Part shown: positions 1 to 10,055 of the stretch, piece by piece
How the letters are laid out: the number at the start of each line of letters is the position of its first letter
Position numbering within the stretch: the stretch's first letter is position 1
Origin: Gorsachius magnificus
Taxonomy: Eukaryota; Chordata; Aves; Pelecaniformes; Ardeidae
Length of the DNA: 64,000 bases
Assembly (NCBI GenBank): GCA_034008185.1
Contig: CM067081.1
Coordinates: forward strand, 84,216,765 to 84,280,764
Direction: 5' to 3'
Translations under genes and position numbers: made by a program
The notes under the pieces: generated by a model
Databases searched by the model: none
Told to the model about the DNA's origin: nothing
What the model saw: only the letters and a program-made list of their open reading frames with translations

Positions 1-1212
1 AGGCAGTAATGATGGTGTCTCTAATTGCTGGCTGTTCTGTGGGAATACGTGTAAAGGTGAAGCATCGCTTTCCAGGGAGAATCTTTATTGCACTTGGCCA
101 CTTGTATTAAATTTTAAAAATTCAGCTAGCACAGCTAGCTCCAAACAGTAAATATCTGGATGCAAGTAGAATACATTAAATAACAAATAAGTGCAACTCG
201 TATAGTTTACCATACCGGAATGGGTTTATTTACAATCCATTTCAATGATAAAGGAAAAATAGGCTTGTATATGTGTATTTGCAGTGGCAGTATGGATTAG
301 GGGGACACAACATAAAATATATTTTTATGCAAGGGAAGTATCAATGCTTTCAACTAAAATGAGTGCAGCAGCTTTACTTTGACCTTTTCATGCAATTTGT
401 GATGTTTTCTGCTAAGCTCCACAGTTAGGTAAAAATATGAAAGCTTGGCACAAACCAAGAAAATTATCTTAGAGGTCAAATATGCAGATTTTTTTCTGAG
501 ATATAAATACCTCTGGTGTTTCAGCATCTTACCTAGTAGATAGCATTATACTCTACCCGTCAGTCTTAAATCAACAATCTCAATTAAAAAAAATCCTTGA
601 AAGACGGAAATTTTACACCTATGGGAAAGATTAAATCTGTGACAAAATCCCAAAACAACATGACATGTATTTTTTACCAGAAAATCTCCTGCATCCGTGA
701 TTTTGCTTTCACTCAAGTCCTCTCACACAAGACTGGCATACATACACGCTACTGGAAGTTATTACTTGGGGTGTGTGCCACAGTTGTGCATAGATTAATT
801 TGTCTTAGCAGGTTGAAAATTGACTAGACCATGAAAAAAGAACAGCCAAAGCCATCTAATAAATTGGGCAAGAATTACTCTCAGTTCCTCCATTTAATTT
901 GATAACAGATGTGCATTATACACTGTCACTGGAAAAAAAAAATAAGACCCTTCGTTTTGTAATGGATTATTGAATGGATTTGCAGTGACAGTAAGGCAAT
1001 AAATTAAAAAGTAGATCAGCCATTTTTCAATCAGATTTATATGCTCTACTCACCAGCTTTGTACATAAAGGGAAGAAAGTGAGACTGTTTCACAGGGAGG
1101 GCTTTTTACAGTGTTTAGTCCAGGGCAACCTGTTGGTTGCTTTGGTCGCAGCAACAGAACCAAGCAGAGCTTACTGGCTGTATAAAACGTGGGTCTATAA
1201 AATACCTTTTTC

Positions 1213-1315
1213 TTTACTAAAATTTACTAAAACTCATTTTAGACTAAAAAATAAAAGGGGTTCCTTTTCAAAATGCTGGAAGAGAGTGGTTTGGTATCTA
1301 TGATTCTTAATTAAG
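1213..1315 (+). repeat. Direct repeat, copy A (pair with 2505-2614)
   Basis: This ~103-bp segment starts at TTACTAAAATTTACTAAAAC and ends at CTTAATTAAGG. It recurs in the same orientation about 1.29 kb to the right with a handful of substitutions and one 6-bp difference. The flanks of the two copies do not match, so this is a short local duplication or two copies of an unnamed dispersed repeat. I see no coding capacity and no terminal inverted repeats. Confidence 0.8.
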
Positions 1316-2504
1316 GTCTTCCAATAATCCTTCACCTGGAAACTATTAGTCAAATTCATCCTACACATAAGTTCATGAAGCCAGTGGGCTTAACAGTGCG
1401 GATGATTTTCCCCCAGCGCATTAATGGCAAGGTGCGGTCTTTCAGAGACGGTGGTCACACCTGCACCAGGGAGGGGAGGAAAACTCTTTGCCCTCACAGA
1501 CATGCTGCTGTCCAAAGGACGGGAACAAATTAAGCGTAAAAGCCAGTTTGGGTCCTTCAACCAGATACTAAGTCTCTCTTTTAAAAACATCGGTCAATCA
1601 GACTGATGTTTCCACTTAACCTTGTGAAACAGAATGGATTTTCTCCTTATTGGCATTTAAGCAGGGACATCATGTGTGCACTCTTCTGTAGCCGTGGCAC
1701 AGCTGTCGTGTAAGCCACTGAAAGATTGAAATCCTCATCTGTTTCCGATCCATTTGTGGTTTTAGATGGTGAGAATTCCTTCATGCTGGAGGAAATCCCC
1801 ATAGTCCATTCTGGCACCTCTATGGCTCCTGATGTAGAGCACAAATAGAGAGGCTTATTGCAGGCTAGAAGCCAGTGGCTGGCAGGCTCTGGGTCAGCCC
1901 TGGACCCCTCCTAAAAACATCCAGCTTGGAAAGAAGGTGGTGTTGCTAACACTTCTCCAGAATGATTTAGAGAAGGTCAGTTGAGGATGCTAACCATCCA
2001 CATGTTCAAAGTGGAAAAGCAAGCCATCAGTTGGGCTAAAAATGCTAACTTCTCTAGGGTTAATGTTTTGATTTTAAACTCTAGACCCCATAGAAATAAA
2101 TCCCACCAAACCTAGTAAAATACAGGAGAGAAGTCTTTAAATACTTTACATCATTAGGCCAAATATTTTTTTCCATGTGAAAAAGAAGGCTCTACTTCTG
2201 ACATTTTAAATTTGTAAGTATTCACCACTCTTAGTTTCTGTTCTTGCCATACACACAGGCAATCTGCCTATGGAAATCTGTCATATGTCTTAACTGCAAC
2301 CATACAAACAACTGATTTTGATTTTTGGGGGTTTTGGGAGTTTTTTTGTTAATTTTTATTTCCTGCCTCATCAGAATCTTTTTCTCAGCAAATTATTTCT
2401 ATAACCCTAAATGAAGAGTTAAAGGCACAGTATTTGGTGTTTTATAATATTTATTCTTAACATCTTTTCACTCTTTTTGAACTATTTTAACATTGGGATT
2501 TTTA

Positions 2505-2614
2505 TTTACTAAAATTTACTAAAACTGAAACTCATTTTAGACTAAAAAATGAAAAGCATTCCTTTTGAAAATGCTGGAAGAGAGTATTTTGGTATCTATA
2601 ATTCTTAATTAAGG
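2505..2614 (+). repeat. Direct repeat, copy B (pair with 1213-1315)
   Basis: This is the second copy of the duplicated segment, ~110 bp. Compared with copy A it carries an extra TGAAAC-like hexamer after TTACTAAAACT and several single-base differences, for example in the stretch before ATGCTGGAAGAGAGT. Homology stops at about 2614, where this copy continues GGCTTTTG and copy A continues TCTTCCAA. Confidence 0.8.
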
Positions 2615-5600
2615 GCTTTTGTTTGCAGGGGAGAAAGGCTGAGTTTATAGAAATTATTGAATTTTTGAATTATTGAATAGAATTTATTGAAATATTTTGA
2701 ACAACCTCAGTCTGTATAATTCCATAAAAGTCAAAAAAGGTTTGTTCAAAACACGAAGAGCATGTGCCATCACCTCATGCCTGGAAGGGGCACCACATGC
2801 AAGCAAGATAAGCAAGGTAATAAGCATCCATAAGGTCACTGAAATACAGGTGTGCAACAACCTGCTTCAATCTCATGCTGTAGTTTGAAGAGTTTAAAGT
2901 AACTGATATCCTATATAGCATCTAAATGATGAAATTCCCCAAAAGGAAATAATTTTTTGAAGGATTTTGAAAGAGTATATAATTTCAGATTAATAACCAT
3001 ATTCCCCCTCTAAATATTATTACAATATATTTGCTAAGCTACAGCTGAAGTCTTGATAGTTGTTTCTGAGTTTTAAAAGGACCTTGAAGGATGTGCTGGA
3101 ACTAAAGGGATTTCACCATCCCAGTTTCTGAGCGCCATAAGGAAAAAGTCTATCAGCAGAGCAAGTAGACTAGAAAAGCCAAACCTGTGTCCTCCCCTCC
3201 TTTTCTCCCCAGCAGCAGGTAACACAGGATCATCCAGCGTCTGCTCAAAATCCTCACTGCTTGCTCAAATTTGTATTGCAGGAAGCATAGCTCCAGTAAG
3301 TAATGAACCTTCAGTAATTACTTGATGATAATGGCTGAAAAGTTCCTGCGTCTCTTTTTTTCTTAATAACTTCAAACCTAATTGCCACATTCTCCACAAG
3401 ATGAAAAAGGGATCTTCGAAGAACTACTAACAGAATAATGCCGTTGTAAAATATTTATCTGTTCCTGAGACCTGACTATATGACAATTTATGTCTGCTTA
3501 ATAAAGAATTGCACCAGTGCAATTTTTTCCATCTGGAAAGGTGCTATGCAGTTGGAATTAAAGTTGCCACCAAAACCAGTCCTGATGCTGGAATGATTTC
3601 CAGAGCTCCTGAGCCCTGTGCCTCTCTCTGAGGTGAGAAGCATGTAACAGAAAACCTCAACTCTTACACACTCTTCCTACCTACAGTAGGGCTTTGGCAG
3701 CACCCGAAAGGACTGCTGTTCTGTCACCGTTTCAAGGAGTCCCCAGCCAGGCACCCAGGGCAGCAGGATCAAGAACCAAAGTGTATCCTGCTATTGGATT
3801 TTCTCCACCCACAGAGGGGGAAGGCTGGGCAGTGAATAGTTGCTGTTGTCATTAAATATATGTTTTCTGGTCTCCAGGAGAAAGGAAGAAGCTGACAGTC
3901 CCCATGCGGATACCCAGACAGACTACCCAGGAAGTAGCCCGGAACCTGGAAGAAGCCCTCACAATGTGGTAGCCTTCCTAGGTTAACTTCCTGGCTTTCA
4001 GACCACAGACACACTGCGATTACCCCATTGCTGTCCTGCTCCTGGTAGCCAAACGAGTTCGTGCAAAGCTGGTTGAGCTACCTCTGTGTGGTATGGGACT
4101 GTGCTCTAGCAACACGGGCTTTAATATTCACAGGTGCTCACCTTTCCCAGCAGCAAGTACTAAGACCTATCAATTCCTGTCCTGCAGGTAGTCTCTGCTG
4201 CAAGTAGTGCTGCGGCTCCAGATGCAACAAGCCTGCAACAAGCTGTCACAAGCCTCACAGTATTATGTTTCTTAAAGTCCAATTCTTAAATGGGGCACAT
4301 TTGTTTGAAAGGAAAATGTTTTTCTTTCTTGTGACTTAGGAGAAAAGTTTCGAAAAATTATGCAGGAGAAATCCCATGGCTCAAAACCATTGAGAAAGTC
4401 CAGCTGAGCCTGTGGTTTCTGAACACAAAGGAAGTGTCAGCACTGCTTGTCTGAAAAATATAGTTCACTTGCTCATTTTTTCCACCTTTGCTCTGTCACA
4501 GCAAAGGGAGACTGTCTCCCATTCAGCAGTGTAAGTACACAACTACAGCAATCACAAAATACACACTAATTTGGTGTGCTTAAGAAGAAAGACCAGGTGA
4601 GGAAGAAGTGAGTTACTGCAGTTCTGAACGTGCAGGAGCTCGGTTTCAACAGCAGCCCCTTCTGCCATAGTTAGGGTTCATAATCAATGTTTAAATCAGA
4701 CTGGAAAATGTGTTGCTTTATACCCTGGACATAACTGTAGTGCAATCAACAGTGTGTACCAGGCATTTCTAGCTTGCTAGCGAGGCTTTGGTCTGTCAGC
4801 GTGTTGAGGTGGTCCATCTCCCCAGTTCACAGAGGTCTCCTTGCCATAGATCCACTGGCACAGCAGGAACCTCCCAGGCCCTTCTCCCTACCTGCTGCTT
4901 CAAACCCAAACGCCACCAAATCACAGAGACCATCCTCCTCCGGTTTTCGAGGGGGTAGGCTCTCATTTTCATCTCCCTTCCCAAAAGTCCAACAGGCACA
5001 GTGAGCCAGCTGGACTGTGCCTTCTAGTGTTTCCTAAAGTCTACTTTTCCAAATTGAATAGATTCAGCAAACCTACCTTGCAGATGTCATAAGCATATGA
5101 AGGAGCTTTCTAGTGCTGGAAGGGAGTCGTCCAGGGAAAATATTTTACAGCAAATCCTGAAGTTTCAGTTTAGATTAAACTCATGTGAAGGGAATGTCAG
5201 TGTATTTATAGGATTCTCCTATTCATAGTTAAATCAATGAAGTATTTTCCTGGCTCTTAATTTTGCATCTGGCTATCTTTATTAACTCTTCTGGAGTCCT
5301 ATCTCATTTACAGCGGTAAAAGGGAAAAAGGAAAAATAGGTGAAAAATAAAGATATTAGATTCCTTGTACCAGAATTTACATATTGGATTGCAAAGCCTT
5401 TGAAATTTGAGGGATTATAAAAGTCTAAGTAATGCCAAACCAATTGTTCTTCACAGATTAACAAGAAATTTCATGCATTTCATTGCACTTGCTTAGATTT
5501 CACACTGTTTGTAAACCAGAACAGGATAAGTGCTTAGAAAACTAAAACACATAAGTAATACAAAATGTTTTTCAAGTTTCCAGTCACAAGAACTGAGAAG

Positions 5601-6276
5601 GTGAAACACTTTCCAAAAGATCCTACCCTGGATATCGTTTGTTGTAAAAAAAAAGAGAAACTGAGCTCTTTGGGCAAAGGATTCTGCACATCCACGTGCA
5701 AGGGCACAGTCATCTTTGGCAGCCCATGCAGCCTGAAGCTTCAGAGCAAAGGGGAGATCACAGCAGGACCAAGACACAGGAAACACTGAGGGTATTCACT
5801 GTATTCATTATCCACTTGTGCAGCAGTTTGCATGGAAGGGCATGCAGGAAGAGCACTGAAGTTCTGCCAGTTCAACCATGGAGCAATGGTTTCCACCTGG
5901 CAGAAAGCCATGGCCCCTCTGACTCTGCACCCACCATGACTGAGGCAGATTCCCGGGCAGAGCTCCAGTGGGAACATGCTGCCAGCCCAGTGCCAGGCTG
6001 CAGGCTGTGCCCTGCTCTTATGCCAGCAGCAGTGAGCACCCAGTGGGAGGTGTGCCCATGGAGAGGGACTCCTCCTGGAATGGCACCCTACCTTCCATGG
6101 GACAGGCCCAACAGGCAGACAGGACCCATGATACGGAGGATTCCCTACCCTCTCTCTGCCTGGCTGAACACAGTGACTTAAGGGACAGGGGGCAATGGCA
6201 ACAAGTCCCTGCCTGGCAAAGCAGGCGCCTCTCCTCTGTGACTGCCCCACCGAATCAGGTGTCCTTGCATAATAAA

Positions 6277-7600
6277 ATCATAGAATCATAGAATCATAAT
6301 TGTTTAGTTTGAAAAAGAATTTTAAGATCATCAAGTCCAATCGTTACCCTAACACTGCAAGTCTACCACTAAACAAAGTGCCTAAGCACCTCATCTACCC
6401 GTCTTTTAAATACCACTTCCCTGGACAGCCCGTTCCAATGCTTAACAATCCTTTCCATGAAGAAATTTTTCCTGATGTCCAACCTAAACCTCCCCTGGTG
6501 CAACTTTGAGGCCATTTCCTCTTGTCCTACCGCTTGTTACTTGCCAGAAGTCAGTTGTAGTGTTGCATGGGGTTGTTGTGACCCACATCCCGTTAACTGG
6601 CCTCAGCCCATCAATCCGGACTGTCCAGATCCCTCTGAAGAGCCCTCCTCCCCTTGAGCAGATCAACACTCCTGCCCAATTTGGTGTCATTGCAAACTTA
6701 CCGAGGGTGCACTCGATCCCCTTGTCCAGATCATTGATATTTAACAGAACTGGCCCCAGTACTGAGCCCCGGGGAACACCGCTTGTGACCAGCCACCAAC
6801 TGCGTTTAATTATATTCACCACAACTCTTTTGTGTCGGCCATCCAGCCAGTTTTTTACCCAGCGAAGAGTACACCCATTGAGGCCACGGTCAGCCAAATT
6901 CTCCAGGAGAATGCTGTGGGAATCATTGTCAGAGGCTTTACTAAAGTCTAGGTAGATAACAGCCACAGCCTTTTCCTCATCCACTAAGTGGGTCACGTTG
7001 TCATAGAAGGAGATCAGGTTGGTCAAGCAGGACCTGTCTTTCATAAATCCATGCTGACTGGGCCTGATCACCTGGTTGTCCTGGATGCACCATGTGATGA
7101 CTCTCAAGATTATCTGCTCCATGACCTTCCCTGGCACCGAGGTCAGACTGACAGGCCTGTAGTTCTGCAGATACTCCTTCTGGCCCTTCTTGTAGATAAG
7201 CATCGCATTTGCTAACCTCCAGTCAACTGGGACCTTCCTGGTTAGCCAGAACTGCTGATCAAGGATTGAAAATGACTTGGTGAACACTTCTGCCAGCTCC
7301 CTCAGTACCCTTGGGTGGATCTGATCCGGCCCCATAGATGTGTGTGTCAAAGTGGTGTAGCAGGCTGCTAACTATTTCCTCTTGGATTATGGGGGCTTCA
7401 TTCTGCTCCCCATCCCTGTTTTCCAGCTCAGCAGGCTGGGTACCCAGAGAACAACTGGTCTGACTATTAAGGACTGAGGCAAAGAAGGCATTAAGTACCT
7501 CAGCCTTTTCCTCAGCCTTTGTCACTATGTTTCCCCCACATCCAGTAAAGGATGGAGATTCTCCTTAGACCTCCTTTTGTTGCTAATGTGTTTATAGATA
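6277..7600 (-). mobile_element. CR1 LINE, decayed copy with broken reverse transcriptase
   Basis: Read on the minus strand, this is the 3' part of a CR1 element ending in the (TCATAGAA)-type tail at 6277-6298. A frame of 288 codons (7350-6484) shows CR1 reverse-transcriptase signatures in order: [48 protein letters not shown] and SGVPRGSVLGP. The catalytic YXDD-type box is destroyed. Around 6673-6710 a one-base loss shifts the frame inside the FADD-equivalent motif. Downstream, the sequence jumps to the C-terminal GRTRGNG region, so an internal segment is also missing. A second frame (7525-7259) carries the upstream [14 protein letters not shown] region, separated by another frameshift near 7340. 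The copy cannot move. Confidence 0.93.
6484..7350 (-). pseudogene. CR1 reverse transcriptase fragment (non-functional)
   Basis: This is the longest surviving frame of the decayed CR1 copy. It begins inside the reverse-transcriptase domain, since the endonuclease half is absent. It holds the palm motif with one catalytic Asp (VIYLDFSKA) and the SGVPRGSVLGP loop, but lacks the second catalytic Asp pair. The last ~60 residues are out of the ancestral frame. It is a relic of the CR1 ORF2 protein, which in live elements nicks the target and copies RNA into DNA. Confidence 0.9.
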
Positions 7601-7644
7601 AAGAGGTCTTTTCCAACCTAAATGATTCTATGATTCTATGATTT
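7601..7644 (+). mobile_element. CR1 3' tail fragment in opposite orientation
   Basis: About 44 bases read AGAGGTCTTTTCCAACC, then AAATGATTCTATGATTCTATG. This is the 3' terminal consensus of a CR1 subfamily on the plus strand. It abuts the upstream end of the minus-strand decayed CR1 (position ~7600). It is either a very short, 5'-truncated insertion into the older copy or the product of an inversion at the break point. Confidence 0.8.
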
Positions 7645-7920
7645 TATAATTGTACTAATAATGTAGTCTATGAAAGGCCTCACAGAAAGTACATGCAAGA
7701 GACAAAAGAAGATCCTACTATCAGTTGTTCGTATCTCATTCTAATTAGTAGATGCTGCTGTCTCCCCTTGGTGGTATGTGCTCTCTTGGCTGATTGATTC
7801 GTTCATTAGTGCTCCCACCTAGTTTCTCTTGTCTTCTGCTTTCTCTGTGCGAGGTTCTCTCCCCTGTTCATACAGAAACTTTTGACTTAGAGCTGGTGTT
7901 TGAAGTAGAATTAAAGCAAT
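7645..7920. other. Spacer between two CR1 copies
   Basis: Unique sequence of about 275 bases separates the decayed CR1 from the younger CR1. I see no gene, no repeat and no clear target-site duplication of either neighbour in it. Confidence 0.7.
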
Positions 7921-7960
7921 TCATAGAATCATAGAATCATAGAATCATAGAATCATAGAA
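7921..7960 (-). repeat. (TCATAGAA)n CR1 tail microsatellite
   Basis: Five consecutive 8-bp units, the diagnostic 3' terminus of bird and reptile CR1. On the element's sense strand the unit reads ATTCTATG. Other CR1 copies in this window keep only two or three units. Confidence 0.95.
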
Positions 7961-8032
7961 TGTTTTGGGTTGGAAGGGACCCCTAGAGGTCATCTAGTCC
8001 AACCCCCCTGCAGTGAGCAGGGACACCACTAA

Positions 8033-10054
8033 CTAGATCAGGTTGCTCAGAGCCCCATCCAACCTGTCCTTGAATGTTCCCAGGGATGGGGCCTCCACCA
8101 CCTCTCTGGGCAACCTGTTCCAGTGTTTTACCACCCTCATTGTAAAGAATTTCTTCCTTATATCCAGTCTAAACCTACCCTGGTTTAGTTTAAAACCATT
8201 ATTCCTTGTCCTCTCACAGCTGGCCCTACTAAAAAGATTTTCCCCATCTTTCCTATAGGCCCCCTTTAGATACTGAAAGGCCGTAATCAGGTCTCCCCGC
8301 AGCCTTCTCTTCTCCAGGCTGAACAAGCCCAACTCTCTCAGCCTGTCCTCATAAGAGAGGTGCTCCAGCCCTCGGATCATTTTAGTAGCCCTCCTCTGGA
8401 CCCGCTCCAACAGTTCCATGTCCTTCTTGTGCTGAGGGCTCCAGAGTTGGACACAATACTCCAGGTGAGGTCTCACCAGAGCAGAGTAGAGGGGCAGAAT
8501 CACCTCCCTCGACCTGCTGGCCACGCTTCTCCTGATGCAGCCCAGGGTACGGTTGGCCTTCTGGGCTGCCAGTGCACATTGCCGGCTCATGTCCAGCTTT
8601 TCATCCACCAGCACGCCCAAGTCCCTCTCGGCAGGGCTGCTCTCGATCCTTTCTTCCCCCAGCCTGTATTGATACTGGGGGTTACCCCGACCCAGGTGCA
8701 TGACCTTGCACTTGGCCTTGTTGAACCTCATGAGGTTCACACAGGCCCACCTCTCCAGCCTGTCCAGGTCTCTCTGGATGACATCCCGTCCTTCTGGTGT
8801 GTCAACCGCACCACTCAGTTTGGTGTCATCCACAAACTTGCTGAGGGTGCATTCGATCTCGCTGTCTAAGTCATTGATGAATATATTAAACAGCACGGGT
8901 CCCAGTACGGACCCCTGAGGGACACCACTCGTCACCGGTCTCCATCTGGACATCGAGCCATTGACCACTTCCCTCTGGATGCGACCATCCAGCCAGTTCT
9001 TTATCCACCAAACAGTCCACCCGTCAAATCCATAGCCCTCCAATTTAGAGAGAAGGATGTTGTGGGGGACTGTGTCAAAGGCTTTGCAGAAGTCCAGATA
9101 GATGACATCCATTGGTTTTCCCTTGTCCACTGATGCTGTCACACCATCATAGAAAGCCACTAGGTTCGTCAGGCAGGACTTGCCCTTGGTGAAGCCATGC
9201 TGGCTATCTCGAATTATCTCCCTGGCCTCCATGTGCCTTAGCATAGCTTCTAGGAGGATCTGTTCCATGATCTTCCCAGGCACAGAGGTGAGGCTGACAG
9301 GTCGGTAGTTCCCAGGGTCTTCCTTTCTACCCTTTTTGAAAATGGGCACAATGTTTCCCTTCTTCCAGTCACCAGGGACTTCACCTGACTGCCATGACTT
9401 TTCAAATATCATGGAGAGTGGCTTGGCGACTACATCGGCCAATTCCCTCAGGACTCTGGGATGCATCTCATCAGGTCCCATGGACTTATGCGCATTCAGG
9501 TTCCTCAGGTGGTCACGAACCTGATCTTCTCCTACAGCAGGAAGGGTTTTGCCCTCCCTGTCTCCCTCATGCCATCCATCAACTCGGGTGGGGTGAGGAG
9601 AGAGCTTCCCAGTGAAGACTGAGGCAAAAAAGTTGTTGAGTACCTCAGCCTTCTCCTCATCTGCTGTTACCAGCTTGCCAGTCTCGCTCATCAGTGGGGG
9701 TACGCTTTCTTTAACCATCCTTTTCCGGCTGATATACCTGTAGAAACCCTTCTTGTTATTCTTTGCATCCCTAGCCAAGTTTAGCTCCAGCTGAGCCTTG
9801 GCCTTCCTGACCCCATTCCTACACAACCGGACCGCGTCCCTATACTCTTCCCAGGATGCCTGTCCCTGCTTCCACTGCCTGTGCAGTTCCCGCTTCCTCC
9901 TTAGTTTGACCAGCATCTCTCGTCTCAGCCATGCTGGTCTCTTCCCTTCTTTGCCCGATTTCTTACACCTGGGGATCGAGAGCTCTTGCGCTCTGTGGAT
10001 CACTTCCTTAAAGATCTTCCAGCTCTGTTCTGTTCCCCTGTCTTGATGCTTCAC
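8033..10054 (-). CDS. CR1 ORF2 reverse transcriptase, 5'-truncated but open
   Basis: This 673-codon frame corresponds to the C-terminal two thirds of CR1 ORF2p. In live elements that protein nicks DNA with an N-terminal APE-type endonuclease and primes reverse transcription of the element RNA at the cut. The endonuclease is absent. Visible in order: a basic linker (residues ~30-110), [13 protein letters not shown] (~249-261), [13 protein letters not shown] (~286-298), [13 protein letters not shown] with the first catalytic Asp (~317-329), [11 protein letters not shown] (~376-386), the FVDD catalytic box (~407-410), the thumb, and a [18 protein letters not shown] region (~620-637). It stops in the typical RLDGALSNL end. 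No stop or frameshift breaks it. The first Met is probably created at the truncation point rather than being a native start, and there is no sign of a promoter, so expression is doubtful. Confidence 0.93.
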   Translation of the reverse strand: MKHQDRGTEQSWKIFKEVIHRAQELSIPRCKKSGKEGKRPAWLRREMLVKLRRKRELHRQWKQGQASWEEYRDAVRLCRNGVRKAKAQLELNLARDAKNNKKGFYRYISRKRMVKESVPPLMSETGKLVTADEEKAEVLNNFFASVFTGKLSPHPTRVDGWHEGDREGKTLPAVGEDQVRDHLRNLNAHKSMGPDEMHPRVLRELADVVAKPLSMIFEKSWQSGEVPGDWKKGNIVPIFKKGRKEDPGNYRPVSLTSVPGKIMEQILLEAMLRHMEAREIIRDSQHGFTKGKSCLTNLVAFYDGVTASVDKGKPMDVIYLDFCKAFDTVPHNILLSKLEGYGFDGWTVWWIKNWLDGRIQREVVNGSMSRWRPVTSGVPQGSVLGPVLFNIFINDLDSEIECTLSKFVDDTKLSGAVDTPEGRDVIQRDLDRLERWACVNLMRFNKAKCKVMHLGRGNPQYQYRLGEERIESSPAERDLGVLVDEKLDMSRQCALAAQKANRTLGCIRRSVASRSREVILPLYSALVRPHLEYCVQLWSPQHKKDMELLERVQRRATKMIRGLEHLSYEDRLRELGLFSLEKRRLRGDLITAFQYLKGAYRKDGENLFSRASCERTRNNGFKLNQGRFRLDIRKKFFTMRVVKHWNRLPREVVEAPSLGTFKDRLDGALSNLI

Positions 10055-10055
10055 A

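Larger units (their letters stand above)
1..6276. other. Gene-free unique region with a local duplication
   Basis: I see no recognisable gene in this AT-rich stretch. Open frames are short, overlap on both strands, and show no domain or convincing splice context. The clearest structure is a direct duplication at 1213-1315 and 2505-2614, listed separately. The last ~550 bases (about 5690-6260) are more GC-rich. There, frames of 161 and 169 codons overlap on opposite strands, which is better explained by composition than by coding. An AT-rich stretch around 2320-2620 contains poly-T and TTACTAAAA motifs. Confidence 0.7.
7921..10055 (-). mobile_element. CR1 LINE, young 5'-truncated copy
   Basis: On the minus strand this is the reverse-transcriptase half and 3' UTR of a CR1 non-LTR retrotransposon. 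The 3' end at 7921-7960 has five TCATAGAA units, next to the conserved 3' UTR GGTTGGACTAGATGACC. The 5' end lies near 10055, just upstream of the first recognisable CR1 residues, so the ORF1 and endonuclease parts are missing. Such 5' truncation is usual for LINE insertion by target-primed reverse transcription. No target-site duplication is clear. The unbroken frame and expanded tail suggest it is younger than the other CR1 copies here. Confidence 0.95.

Noticed and set aside
5696..6250. 161- and 169-codon overlapping frames as genes
   Set aside because: They overlap on opposite strands in a GC-rich patch beside a CR1, and no known domain is seen in either.
7921..7960. Short regular repeats resembling a CRISPR-like array
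   Set aside because: They are contiguous TCATAGAA units without spacers, the normal CR1 tail, in an animal genome.
8360..8869. 169-codon plus-strand frame opposite the CR1 reverse transcriptase
   Set aside because: It is an antisense shadow of the CR1 coding frame with no domain of its own.
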